DNA from: Endozoicomonas sp965199185
GTDB taxonomy: Bacteria; Pseudomonadota; Gammaproteobacteria; Pseudomonadales; Endozoicomonadaceae
Direction of reading: 5' to 3'
Length of the DNA stretch: 64,000 nt
NCBI GenBank assembly: GCA_965199185.1
Contig: CBDAQW010000037.1
Coordinates: 1 to 64,000, forward strand
Of the stretch, positions 46,062 through 53,652 are shown piece by piece (the first letter of the stretch is position 1; each line of letters starts with the position of its first letter). The notes beneath the pieces were generated by a model. The model searched no databases, was not told where the DNA came from, and was given only the letters and a program-made list of their open reading frames with translations. The translations under genes were made by a program, and so were the position numbers.

Positions 46062-47449
46062 ACGTTAACCGCCTTTCCCTGAAAGGGCGAGCTATTATGG
46101 CGATCAGTGTCCTTTTGCTCACCTGTTCCAGTCTGATGCTGATATCGGCTCTGGAGTCTTTCGATGATACGCTTGACAAGATTACCTATGAACAGTTAGC
46201 AACGAATGCCAATACCATGCTGGCAGCAGCAGCAAAGGAGGCGGAAGACGGTCAGCTCGATATGCCCGAAACACTGGGTGTAAAGCGTTTGGATACACCG
46301 CATCAAAACGAACTGCGTGGCTATATTTATGATTCGACAGGTAAGCTGCTATGGCAGTCTGTATCTACCGATGGTGTCGTTCTTGACTATGAGCCCGACT
46401 TTGATCTGGAAAACAGAGTGGCTTTTAGTTTGCTTGAACAGGATGATAAACCCTATCTGGTTTATGAGGTCGATACGCTTCTTGGCCTGAATTCCGGTGG
46501 TTATAGTTTTGTTACGGTTGTTCCCGGAGAAAAGTATCAGAGTATTCTTACGGTCTTTCAAAATAGCCTGCAAGTTTGGGTCAGCATGATATCCATTCTT
46601 ATTTTACTGGTTTGCTGGGTGATTATCTGGTGGATTCTTAAACCTTTCCGAACCATCTCTGGTCAACTCAGTGAGATTGAGTCTGGCAACCGGGATGCTA
46701 TTGAAGGCAGCTTTCCAACCGAAGTGACACGACTGACCGACAGCATTAACAAGCTGCTGTATGCAGAACAGAGGCAGCGGGATAACTATCGCACGACGAT
46801 GGACGATTTAACCCATAGCCTGAAAACGCCTTTAGTGGTGATGCAGAGTTTCAGTGATACCCTGAAGCTTCAGAGTGAACATCCGGACGGTGCAGCGATC
46901 AAAGCGATTTGTCATGATATTGATAAGCAAGTGTCTCGGATGAATCAGATCGTCGGTTATCACCTGCACAAAACCGTTGCCGGTCAACATGGCCTGAAAC
47001 AAAGTAAAGTTCAGGTAGAGCCTATTATTCAGGATTTACGTAAGACGCTGGCAAAAGTGTATTTAGAGAAGCAGGTCACTGCTCAGGTGCTGTTAGACCC
47101 TTCCTGTATATTTCACGGTGATAAAGATGATTTAATGGAAATCATCGGCAATCTGATGGAAAACGCCTTTAAGTTTACCTATTCCATGATTCGCATTACT
47201 GGCTTTGTTGAGAAAAAAACCGATGACACCGCCGCGCAGTTGGTCATTACTATTGAAGATGATGGCCCCGGCATTGCCTTTGATGAACGAGAAAGCGTGT
47301 TTCAAAGAGGCGTTCGAGCCGATTGCCAGAAGCCCGGACAAGGGATTGGCCTTGCGATTGTTTCTGATCTGGTTGAAGGCTATAAAGGGCAAATCAAGAT
47401 TGATGAATCAGAACTCGGAGGTGTTTTGATTGAAGTCAGGCTGCCTTAG
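46058..47449 (+). CDS. phoQ: PhoQ-type sensor histidine kinase
   Basis: Membrane kinase paired with PhoP. Helices at about 12-31 and 173-193 flank a periplasmic sensor of about 140 residues, with acidic stretches (DYEPDFDLENR, SLLEQDD) that could bind divalent cations, as in PhoQ. A HAMP-like region (195-245) is followed by DDLTHSLKTPLVVMQSF, with phospho-His H253. The ATPase domain has the N-box EIIGNLMENAFKFTY, the G1 box IEDDGPGIAFDE and the G2 box QGIGLAIV. Length 463. The start overlaps the phoP stop. Confidence 0.88.
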   Translation: MNVNRLSLKGRAIMAISVLLLTCSSLMLISALESFDDTLDKITYEQLATNANTMLAAAAKEAEDGQLDMPETLGVKRLDTPHQNELRGYIYDSTGKLLWQSVSTDGVVLDYEPDFDLENRVAFSLLEQDDKPYLVYEVDTLLGLNSGGYSFVTVVPGEKYQSILTVFQNSLQVWVSMISILILLVCWVIIWWILKPFRTISGQLSEIESGNRDAIEGSFPTEVTRLTDSINKLLYAEQRQRDNYRTTMDDLTHSLKTPLVVMQSFSDTLKLQSEHPDGAAIKAICHDIDKQVSRMNQIVGYHLHKTVAGQHGLKQSKVQVEPIIQDLRKTLAKVYLEKQVTAQVLLDPSCIFHGDKDDLMEIIGNLMENAFKFTYSMIRITGFVEKKTDDTAAQLVITIEDDGPGIAFDERESVFQRGVRADCQKPGQGIGLAIVSDLVEGYKGQIKIDESELGGVLIEVRLP

Positions 47450-47484
47450 GGTAGCGGCAGAACAAAAATTACCACTCCCCTTAG
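47445..47484 (+). terminator. Hairpin at the end of phoQ
   Basis: CTTAGGGTAGCGG (overlapping the stop) pairs imperfectly with CCACTCCCCTTAG around a short A-rich loop. It resembles the outer arms of the inverted-repeat element after the 890-residue gene. Possible transcript end for phoPQ. Confidence 0.4.
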
Positions 47485-47517
47485 CAAAATCGTGAGCGAT
47501 ACTATTTACGATATTAT

Positions 47518-47698
47518 ACCCGATGTGTGACTTTTATCTCGTAGGTTGCCAATCCATGGCTTATGGGTTCTGTACAGTCCCTGTACAGAATGACAGCTAG
47601 TAGAGGTTTTGTGCACTCTGCTGTCATCCCGTACAGGGATTGTACGGGATCCACATGGTATGGATAGCTATGTTGAAATTAAAAGTCACACATCGGGT
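47518..47698. mobile_element. MITE-like element, copy 1 (181 bp)
   Basis: The ends are 19-base inverted repeats, ACCCGATGTGTGACTTTTA and its complement. The element is flanked by a perfect 7-base direct repeat ATATTAT at 47511-47517 and 47699-47705, the expected mark of transposition. Inside are nested palindromes (CTGTACAG..CTGTACAG, ATGACAGC..GCTGTCAT, CCCGTACAGGG..TGTACGGG), so the whole folds back on itself. It has no coding capacity and must rely on a transposase elsewhere. It lies between phoQ and the haem-uptake tonB. Confidence 0.92.
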
Positions 47699-47722
47699 AT
47701 ATTATATAAATCAAACTATTTC

Positions 47723-47917
47723 TCATTTTCTAGGTGTTAATAAGACTCCCGTCGCCTTTCCATTAAACTGAGCATTGCCTCCATCAGGACTAAAAACCCG
47801 ATAGTCCGTACATTTACCTTCTTGAAAAAATGGCTCATAAAAGCGATTTTCTGAAACGTGGCAGAAGATGGTGACGATGAAGCAAAAATGGGCAATAAAC
47901 CTGCCTATTGAGCCAGA
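47723..47917 (-). pseudogene. Possible gene remnant, no start codon
   Basis: On the minus strand an open frame of 64 codons ends with TDYRVFSPDGGNAQFNGKA and stops at 47723. It has no ATG or GTG start. Its composition is protein-like and it contains several Cys and aromatic residues. It could be the 3' end of a lost gene; I cannot assign a family. Chance is not excluded. Confidence 0.25.
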
Positions 47918-47951
47918 TCAATTTAGAACGAGTATTCGATTTATATTTCTC

Positions 47952-47970
47952 TATAATGCGAATCGTTTTC
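47952..47970 (+). promoter_or_regulatory. Candidate Fur box before the haem-uptake tonB operon
   Basis: TATAATGCGAATCGTTTTC matches 14 of 19 positions of the Fur consensus GATAATGATAATCATTATC. It is 68 bases before the tonB ATG, a sensible place for iron repression of the uptake operon that follows. The match was scored by eye. Confidence 0.65.
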
Positions 47971-47979
47971 ATTTAGATT

Positions 47980-47997
47980 GTTGAATGGGCATTCAAC
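47980..47997. promoter_or_regulatory. Perfect 18-bp palindrome in the tonB leader
   Basis: GTTGAATG-GG-CATTCAAC lies 9 bases after the Fur-like site and 40 bases before the tonB start. It could be an operator or an mRNA hairpin. I do not recognise it. Confidence 0.4.
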
Positions 47998-48037
47998 TTA
48001 AAGTACTCTTTGCCCAGGTTGAGAACTTACTGCTGTT

Positions 48038-48766
48038 ATGCCCAGGAAATTACTGTTCACATTGATCGTTTCTATTGCTGCTCATGTTGCGGTAGTCGTG
48101 GTGCTTGATCAGCCAGTAACCCAGCAGAGGATTATCAGTACAGGGTCCTTAAAAGCTCCGATATTTCTGAGTTTTTCTTCAGACAGTCAGCCTGTTCCAG
48201 AATCTGTGACCAAACAGCACTGGCCTGAACCTAAGCCTGAACCGGTGAAAAAGCCGCTGCCAACGCCTGTAAAGAAAGAAAAACCGATGCTCAAAAAAAC
48301 GGAGGCGGTAAACGTAAAACCCAAATCCAAACCAAAGTCTGTTGCACAAAAAGAGCCTGAATCGGAAGTCAAAAAGGAGCCGGAACAAAAGCCCAAGCCA
48401 GAGGCGGCAGTAACAGCAGCTGTAACAAGAGTGGCAGTTACACAAACGGCATTGAAGAAAACTCAGGCGGAAGGTTTAAGTGCGAAACCGGTCATGGTTG
48501 CAGAGCCTTCCGTTCGCAACTGGAAGCACCCTCGCTATCCGGCGTTGGCACGGCGTCGCAATCAGCAGGGAACGGTCATGTTGGATGTAGTGGTTGATGA
48601 GAAAGGGCATCCTGAGCTGATTGAAATATTGAAATCCTCCGGCTTCTCAGCCCTCGACAGGGCGGCCATTGCTTCTGTTGAACGCTGGGAGTTTGAGCCG
48701 GAACAACGTAACAAACGATTCGTGAAATCCAGGGTACACATCCCCGTGGTTTTCCGACTGAACTGA
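48038..48766 (+). CDS. tonB: TonB energy transducer of the haem-uptake operon
   Basis: A classical TonB, 242 residues. One N-terminal membrane helix (about 4-22) is followed by a long Pro/Lys/Glu-rich spacer (about 58-130) that crosses the periplasm. The C-terminal domain (about 160-242) has HPRYPALARRRNQQGTVMLD, VEILKSSGFSALDRAAIASV-like sequence and RWEFEPEQ. It heads an operon with exbB, exbD and a FecCD-type transporter, and a Fur-like box lies upstream, so iron-controlled energising of haem or B12 receptors is likely. Confidence 0.92.
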   Translation: MPRKLLFTLIVSIAAHVAVVVVLDQPVTQQRIISTGSLKAPIFLSFSSDSQPVPESVTKQHWPEPKPEPVKKPLPTPVKKEKPMLKKTEAVNVKPKSKPKSVAQKEPESEVKKEPEQKPKPEAAVTAAVTRVAVTQTALKKTQAEGLSAKPVMVAEPSVRNWKHPRYPALARRRNQQGTVMLDVVVDEKGHPELIEILKSSGFSALDRAAIASVERWEFEPEQRNKRFVKSRVHIPVVFRLN

Positions 48767-48791
48767 ATTTGGAAAATAACCGGTAATTATT

Positions 48792-49514
48792 ATGTTTGCA
48801 GAACACTTTACGTCATTGGGCCTTATGGCCTGGCCTTTATTAATCGCTTCCTGCCTTGGCCTTGCCATGATTCTGGAGCGTTTGCTGACCTACGCAATGC
48901 TGCCGCGCATTACCCGGAAAAACCTGACCGGGCTGTTCAACGAAGTTCGTCAGTGTTCTAACTGTAACAATTCCCAAAACAAACTCTGCAACAATCTTTG
49001 TAAGGACAAAGGTGTACGACAGGGAATTGCTGTATTGCTGAGTCATAATCAGTCCACTAAAGCGATGCGTGAAGAAGTTGCCGGGCTCTGGCTGCTCAAA
49101 CAAAAGCGGGCGCTGCATGCCTGGCTAAAACCATTAATGCTGATTGGTATTTTGTCACCGATGCTCGGTTTGTTGGGTACGGTGCTGGGTATGATTACCA
49201 TGTTTCAGGATATGGCTGTTCTGCAAGGCCCTGTAACTCCAGAAGTGCTGGCTGGTGGCTTATGGCAGGCTATGTTTACGACCGCTTTTGGTTTAATGAT
49301 TGCGATTCCAACACTGGCTGCCGCTCATGGTTTTGGCGTATGGGCCAACCATTATGTTGCCAAACTGGAGTTTGCTCTGAATCATACCAACCTGTTGCTG
49401 GAAGGTTTGACCATGAACGACGATGGTATGGCAACCTCTGCTCAGAATGAATCCTGCAATAGCCACTGCGCCAACGATGACAAGTTGATGGACAGCGGAG
49501 CTGTGGCGGCATGA
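48792..49514 (+). CDS. exbB: ExbB/TolQ-family proton channel protein with extra Cys clusters
   Basis: Part of the ExbB-ExbD motor that drives TonB. Three membrane helices are visible (about 12-30, 115-140, 160-185), with PMLGLLGTVLGMITMFQ and MFTTAFGLMIAIPTLAA as in the MotA/TolQ/ExbB family. Odd feature: the cytoplasmic loop has C55-x2-C58-x7-C66-x3-C70, and the C-terminal tail has C222-x3-C226. Both should face the cytoplasm, so a metal site is possible. E. coli ExbB lacks these. Length 240. exbD overlaps its end by four bases. Confidence 0.9.
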   Translation: MFAEHFTSLGLMAWPLLIASCLGLAMILERLLTYAMLPRITRKNLTGLFNEVRQCSNCNNSQNKLCNNLCKDKGVRQGIAVLLSHNQSTKAMREEVAGLWLLKQKRALHAWLKPLMLIGILSPMLGLLGTVLGMITMFQDMAVLQGPVTPEVLAGGLWQAMFTTAFGLMIAIPTLAAAHGFGVWANHYVAKLEFALNHTNLLLEGLTMNDDGMATSAQNESCNSHCANDDKLMDSGAVAA

Positions 49515-49939
49515 TTCGTATCAATGCTGACGACGAGACGGGCGCATCCCTGTCTATGGCTGATCTGACACCACTGATTGATGTGGTGTTTATTGTTTTG
49601 GTGTTCCTGATGTTTACTGCCAATGTGCAAACCCTGAGTCTGCCGGTTAACTTGCCGCAGGCCACAGAGCAACAGGCGTCGATCACCAGTGAACCGAAAA
49701 CATTGACGGTCAGTATTCTTCAGGAAGGTGAACCCTGGGCTCTGGAAGAACAGCGTTTTGATGACTGGGAAATGTTCACCAGAACATTGCTCGATAAGGT
49801 TAAATCTGAACCCGATACAGTGGTGTTAATTGCAGGTGACAAGGAAGCACCTCTGGGAAATCTGGTTAAACTGATGATGTTTTTGAGCCAGCATCAGATT
49901 GAAGCGGCTCAGGTATTACTGGAAGAAACGGCTTCGTGA
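49511..49939 (+). CDS. exbD: ExbD/TolR-family protein
   Basis: Partner of ExbB in the TonB motor. One membrane helix (about 21-42) contains the proton-carrying Asp in MADLTPLIDVVFIVLVFLMF. The periplasmic domain follows with VLIAGDKEAPLGNLVKLM. Length 142 is typical. It overlaps exbB upstream, and its TGA is shared with the GTG of the next small frame. Confidence 0.93.
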   Translation: MIRINADDETGASLSMADLTPLIDVVFIVLVFLMFTANVQTLSLPVNLPQATEQQASITSEPKTLTVSILQEGEPWALEEQRFDDWEMFTRTLLDKVKSEPDTVVLIAGDKEAPLGNLVKLMMFLSQHQIEAAQVLLEETAS

Positions 49940-50058
49940 AAACCTCACTGCGGACATTGGTTGCCATATTAACCATGTCGACATTACTGCCGGTTGCTGC
50001 CAGTGCAGGTGAAGTGGCCTTTTTCCTGGCAAAAGCATTCTACCCGAACAAAAGATGA
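49936..50058 (+). pseudogene. hmuT: Internally deleted haem ABC transporter binding protein (signal peptide plus last helix)
   Basis: A 40-codon frame starts at GTG within the exbD stop. Residues 1-24 are a full signal peptide (TLVAILTMSTLLPVAASA). The next 16, GEVAFFLAKAFYPNKR, look like the C-terminal helix of haem- or siderophore-type binding proteins (a pattern like ...LAKxLYP). In tonB-exbBD-hmuTUV operons the roughly 280-residue HmuT gene sits exactly here. The simplest reading is an in-frame internal deletion of hmuT. The identity of the short C-terminal piece is inferred from position and pattern, not from a search. Confidence 0.65.
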
Positions 50059-50068
50059 ATGCTGTCGT

Positions 50069-51118
50069 ATGAATCGAAGTAAACAAGGCCTACTCTTATT
50101 GACCATTTTGGCGGGGCTGTTGCCTGTCGTCGTGATAGTGTCGATCGGTATCGGTGCCGTTCACATTCCTGTTGGTGATATTATTGCTGCTCTGTTAGAT
50201 AGGCTGGGTCTCCATAGTCGTGAAGTTCCACTCCAGACGGCACTGATCATTGAGTCCATTCGCCTGCCAAGAACACTGCTCGGTGTGCTTGTAGGTGGTT
50301 CTCTTGCTGTCGCAGGCGCTTCAATGCAAGGCTTGTTTCGTAACCCTCTGGCAGACCCGAGCATCATTGGTGTCGCCAGTGGTTCTGCACTCGGTGCCGG
50401 TATTGCTATTGTTTTAGGTGGCATGCTATTTGATAGTGTGTCTTCCTCGTTATTGCAAAATTACAGTATTTCAATTCTGTCGTTTATTGGCGGCGCTTTA
50501 TCAACCTGGCTCGTTTATAAAATTGGTACCACCAATAATGGCACTTCAGTTGCCACTATGTTGCTGGGCGGTGTGGCGATCAGCGCCCTTGCTGGTGCTG
50601 GCATGGGGGTGCTCAATTACATCGCGGATGACAGCATGCTGCGTAATCTGACTTTCTGGCAAATGGGAAGCATTGGTGGAGCCACCTGGGATTTGGTGCT
50701 GATTTGCTTTACTTTTTTGTTACCCGTTGTTTTGATTCTGTGCCGCTATGGTCAGGTGCTTAATGCGTTGTTACTGGGCGAATCAGAAGCCCGTCATCTT
50801 GGTATTAATGTTCAGCGCATTAAACTCAAACTCATTCTTTTAACCGCTTTAGCTGTGGGTGTTTCCGTTTCTGTCAGCGGTGTGATTGGTTTTGTTGGTC
50901 TTGTTGTGCCGCATCTGATTCGCCTGATGGTAGGACCCGATCATAAAATATTATTGCCAGCCTCCGCGATGCTCGGCAGCATTCTGTTGCTGCTGGCGGA
51001 TATGATTGCTCGTGTGATTGTCGCTCCCGCAGAACTGCCGATTGGCATTGTGACTGCGCTCATGGGTGCACCATGCTTCCTGTCTTTACTCTGGCAGCAA
51101 CGCAAAAGGATTGCCTGA
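50069..51118 (+). CDS. hmuU: FecCD-family ABC transporter permease (haem type)
   Basis: A 349-residue membrane protein of the FecCD/BtuC family with about ten helices. Conserved blocks: RLPRTLLGVLVGGSLAVAG, MQGLFRNPLADPSIIGVASG, GLVVPHLIRLMVGPDHK and PAELPIGIVTALMGAPCFL. I start at the ATG 50069; the frame runs back to 49994 but that part lies over the hmuT remnant. It is followed by the ATPase gene with one base between. The haem assignment rests on operon layout and the HmuV-like ATPase. Cobalamin or siderophore import cannot be excluded. Confidence 0.88.
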   Translation: MNRSKQGLLLLTILAGLLPVVVIVSIGIGAVHIPVGDIIAALLDRLGLHSREVPLQTALIIESIRLPRTLLGVLVGGSLAVAGASMQGLFRNPLADPSIIGVASGSALGAGIAIVLGGMLFDSVSSSLLQNYSISILSFIGGALSTWLVYKIGTTNNGTSVATMLLGGVAISALAGAGMGVLNYIADDSMLRNLTFWQMGSIGGATWDLVLICFTFLLPVVLILCRYGQVLNALLLGESEARHLGINVQRIKLKLILLTALAVGVSVSVSGVIGFVGLVVPHLIRLMVGPDHKILLPASAMLGSILLLLADMIARVIVAPAELPIGIVTALMGAPCFLSLLWQQRKRIA

Positions 51119-51119
51119 G

Positions 51120-51893
51120 ATGAGTATCCTTGAAGTCAGAAATGCCTCTGTAAAAATTGGCCAGAAGATTCTGCTGGATAACGTCAGTCTTTGTGTGCAG
51201 CCCGGTGAAGTGATCACTGTATTAGGGCCAAATGGTGCGGGTAAAAGCACCCTGATGAAAGTGATAAACGGTGAACGCCAGCCAGACAGTGGTGAAGTGC
51301 AGTTAAATGGCCGCAACGACTGGCCATTAAACGAGCAAGCGTTGATGCTGGGCGTTTTACCACAGAGTTCCTCTCTGAGTTTTCCATTCACTGTAGAAGA
51401 AGTCGTCGCCCTGGGTCGAATTCCCTGTGCTACTGATCGTACACAGAACTTAAAAATTGTGTCTTCTGCCCTGAAAAAGGTAGATGGCCTTCATTTGAAA
51501 GATCGTCATTATACGACACTGTCTGGCGGTGAACGACAGCGGGTGCATATGGCGAGGGTACTGGCGCAAATTTGGGATGAGTGTCCACTGGGGCAGCGTT
51601 ACCTTCTGTTAGACGAGCCAACATCAGCCCTGGACCCCGCACACCAACAGCTCACCTTAAAAATGGCGAGGCACGAAGCAGATAATGGAATGGGGGTTCT
51701 TGTTATTCTCCATGATCTGAATCTGGCAGCCCGGTATTCTGACCGCATCGTCATTCTCAAAGAGGGCGCTATTGCAGCTCAGGGATTGCCCGCTGAAGTG
51801 CTCACGGCAGAAACGTTGCATTCGGTATTCGACATTGATGTCACTATTTCGCAACACCCCACCAGGAACTGCCCGTTGGTGGTCAATAATTGA
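51120..51893 (+). CDS. hmuV: ABC transporter ATPase, haem import type
   Basis: The ATP-hydrolysing subunit for the permease upstream. Walker A is GPNGAGKST, the signature LSGGERQRVHMARVLAQIW, Walker B RYLLLDEPTSALD, and VLVILHDLNLAARYSDR contains the switch His. GRIPCATDRTQN and the wording around the signature are HmuV-like. AAGGA sits about ten bases before the ATG at 51120; an earlier in-frame ATG lies inside hmuU. Length 257. Confidence 0.9.
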   Translation: MSILEVRNASVKIGQKILLDNVSLCVQPGEVITVLGPNGAGKSTLMKVINGERQPDSGEVQLNGRNDWPLNEQALMLGVLPQSSSLSFPFTVEEVVALGRIPCATDRTQNLKIVSSALKKVDGLHLKDRHYTTLSGGERQRVHMARVLAQIWDECPLGQRYLLLDEPTSALDPAHQQLTLKMARHEADNGMGVLVILHDLNLAARYSDRIVILKEGAIAAQGLPAEVLTAETLHSVFDIDVTISQHPTRNCPLVVNN

Positions 51894-52007
51894 CTGAAAA
51901 GACAGTGGCGACTCGCCAAATGAATAACTCACTCTACCCACAGGTTTTGTGGATAACCTTGTGAGCAGCTATCAAAGATGCTTCTGCAGGCATTGCGAAT
52001 CTTGGGG

Positions 52008-52026
52008 TTTGTACAGATTGTACAAA
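52008..52026. promoter_or_regulatory. Perfect 19-bp palindrome TTTGTACA-GAT-TGTACAAA
   Basis: It is in the 400-base gap between hmuV and anmK, followed nine bases on by a third half-site-like ATACAAC. It could be an operator for anmK or an unseen small transcript. I do not recognise the regulator. Nothing else gene-like is seen in 51894-52293. Confidence 0.4.
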
Positions 52027-52293
52027 AAATATACAACTCTGTTTTGTCTTAGTGAAAGTGGCTTGCTCGTATTCGCTATGTACCTTGATTGACCGTATAT
52101 CTCACTATTCGATAAACGGCATTAATCGTTTATTGGCTTTAGCAGATATCCACAACCTCTCAATCATGGCAGCGTGTTTTTCATCAAGAAATAAAATATC
52201 CTTAGACTCATTTGCCAAGGCCGCAGTAGTCAGGTGACTTTTCAGACGGCCTCCTGGTTAAGGTGTGCTCTCCGGAACGGAAGGATTGAAATC

Positions 52294-53394
52294 ATGGTAG
52301 AACATTATGTTGGTTTAATGTCCGGAACCAGTCTGGATGCCATTGATGCGGTATTGTGTTCATTGGATGAAACGAACCGGTTTCAACAGCTGGCTCAGAT
52401 CAGTCATCCGTTACCCAGCGATTTAAGAAAAGCTCTGCTGGCACTGACTCAGCCCGGTGATAACGAAATTGAACGCCTTGCCATCGCCGAACCGGCTTTT
52501 GCCCGTACAAGTGCGGCGGCGGTCAAACAGCTGTTGCAAAGTGCCGGCATGCGTTCTGAACAAATCATCGCTATTGGCAGTCATGGTCAAACCATACGTC
52601 ACCGGCCTGATATGGGGTATACATTGCAGATTGGCGATCCCAGTGTAATTGCTGAACTCACGGGCATTACCGTGGTGGGTGATTTTCGCCGCAGAGATGT
52701 CGCTGCCGGTGGTCAGGGTGCGCCTCTGGTTCCCGCCTTTCATCAGGCGGCTTTCTCGTCAGTGGATGAGAATCGGGTCATTGTGAATATTGGCGGCATG
52801 GGTAATATCAGCATTCTTTCTAACGAACGGACAGCAACCGGTTTTGATACGGGTCCCGGAAATGTACTCATGGATCACTGGTGTATGGAGCACCTGCAAA
52901 CACCTTATGACAACAATGGGCAATGGGCCGCGTCAGTCGATTATGATCAGCCGCTGTTACAACAACTAATGGATCACGCCTTTTTTAAAGCGACTCCGCC
53001 GAAAAGTACAGGCAGAGAGTTGTTTAATATTGATTGGTTACATCACCAGCTCAAAACGTATTCAACTTTATCCGCTGCTATTATTCAATCCACTCTGTGT
53101 CAGCTTACGGTAGAATCCATCTGTCGTGAAATTGAACGACATGCGCCCGAAACTCAGGCGGTTTATCTGTGCGGTGGCGGTGCCCATAATCAGGAAATCC
53201 TGCGACGTATTGAATGTAGATTACCTGACTGTCAGATAGCAACAACGGATGTTTTAGGTGTGCCACCCGATTGGGTCGAGGCGGTTTGTTTCGCCTGGCT
53301 GGCAAAGCAGACTCTGCTGAAAGAGCCTGCCAATATGCCTGCCGTTACAGGCGCGGCAGGAAGAAGGATTCTGGGAGCAGTTTATCCTGCGTGA
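52294..53394 (+). CDS. anmK: Anhydro-N-acetylmuramic acid kinase
   Basis: AnmK phosphorylates and hydrolyses 1,6-anhydro-MurNAc from recycled peptidoglycan to give MurNAc-6-phosphate. MSGTSLDAIDAVL at the start is the ATP-binding motif. SHGQTIRHRP, TVVGDFRRRDVAAGGQGAPLVPAFH (catalytic Asp), NIGGMGNIS, GFDTGPGN and YLCGGGAHN follow. GGAAGGA lies eight bases before the ATG at 52294; a longer frame upstream is not homologous. Length 366 (369 in E. coli). A single gene, with no mur or nag partners visible. Confidence 0.95.
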   Translation: MVEHYVGLMSGTSLDAIDAVLCSLDETNRFQQLAQISHPLPSDLRKALLALTQPGDNEIERLAIAEPAFARTSAAAVKQLLQSAGMRSEQIIAIGSHGQTIRHRPDMGYTLQIGDPSVIAELTGITVVGDFRRRDVAAGGQGAPLVPAFHQAAFSSVDENRVIVNIGGMGNISILSNERTATGFDTGPGNVLMDHWCMEHLQTPYDNNGQWAASVDYDQPLLQQLMDHAFFKATPPKSTGRELFNIDWLHHQLKTYSTLSAAIIQSTLCQLTVESICREIERHAPETQAVYLCGGGAHNQEILRRIECRLPDCQIATTDVLGVPPDWVEAVCFAWLAKQTLLKEPANMPAVTGAAGRRILGAVYPA

Positions 53395-53400
53395 CATGTG

Positions 53401-53652
53401 TTTAACCTAAATTCAGCAGCTGGACGCTTGTATTTCTCTATTGACTACAGAAATTAAGGCTTTGTCAGGCATCCTCAAATCACCTTTTGAATGAGTTGGT
53501 AGAACGTTCTGTGGTTTTCTAAAAAATTTCAGAGTCCTCCGCTGCGTTGCGCCATTTGCCAAGGGCTACGGCCATTGGCTGCATGACGCGCCTTGCTGAG
53601 AACGCTGAAACTTTCCAGAAAATCCACATCCAACTGCTGAATTTAGGTTTAA
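53401..53652. mobile_element. Foldback (MITE-like) element between anmK and the next gene
   Basis: The left end TTTAACCTAAATTCAGCAG and the complement of the right end TTAAACCTAAATTCAGCAG match at 18 of 19 positions. They bound 252 bases with further internal pairing (GTGGTTTTCT...AGAAAATCCAC, CTGAAA..TTTCAG, GCCATTTGCC...GGCCATTGGC). No target duplication is visible. The right end supplies the stop codon of the gene on the minus strand. No protein is encoded. Confidence 0.6.
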
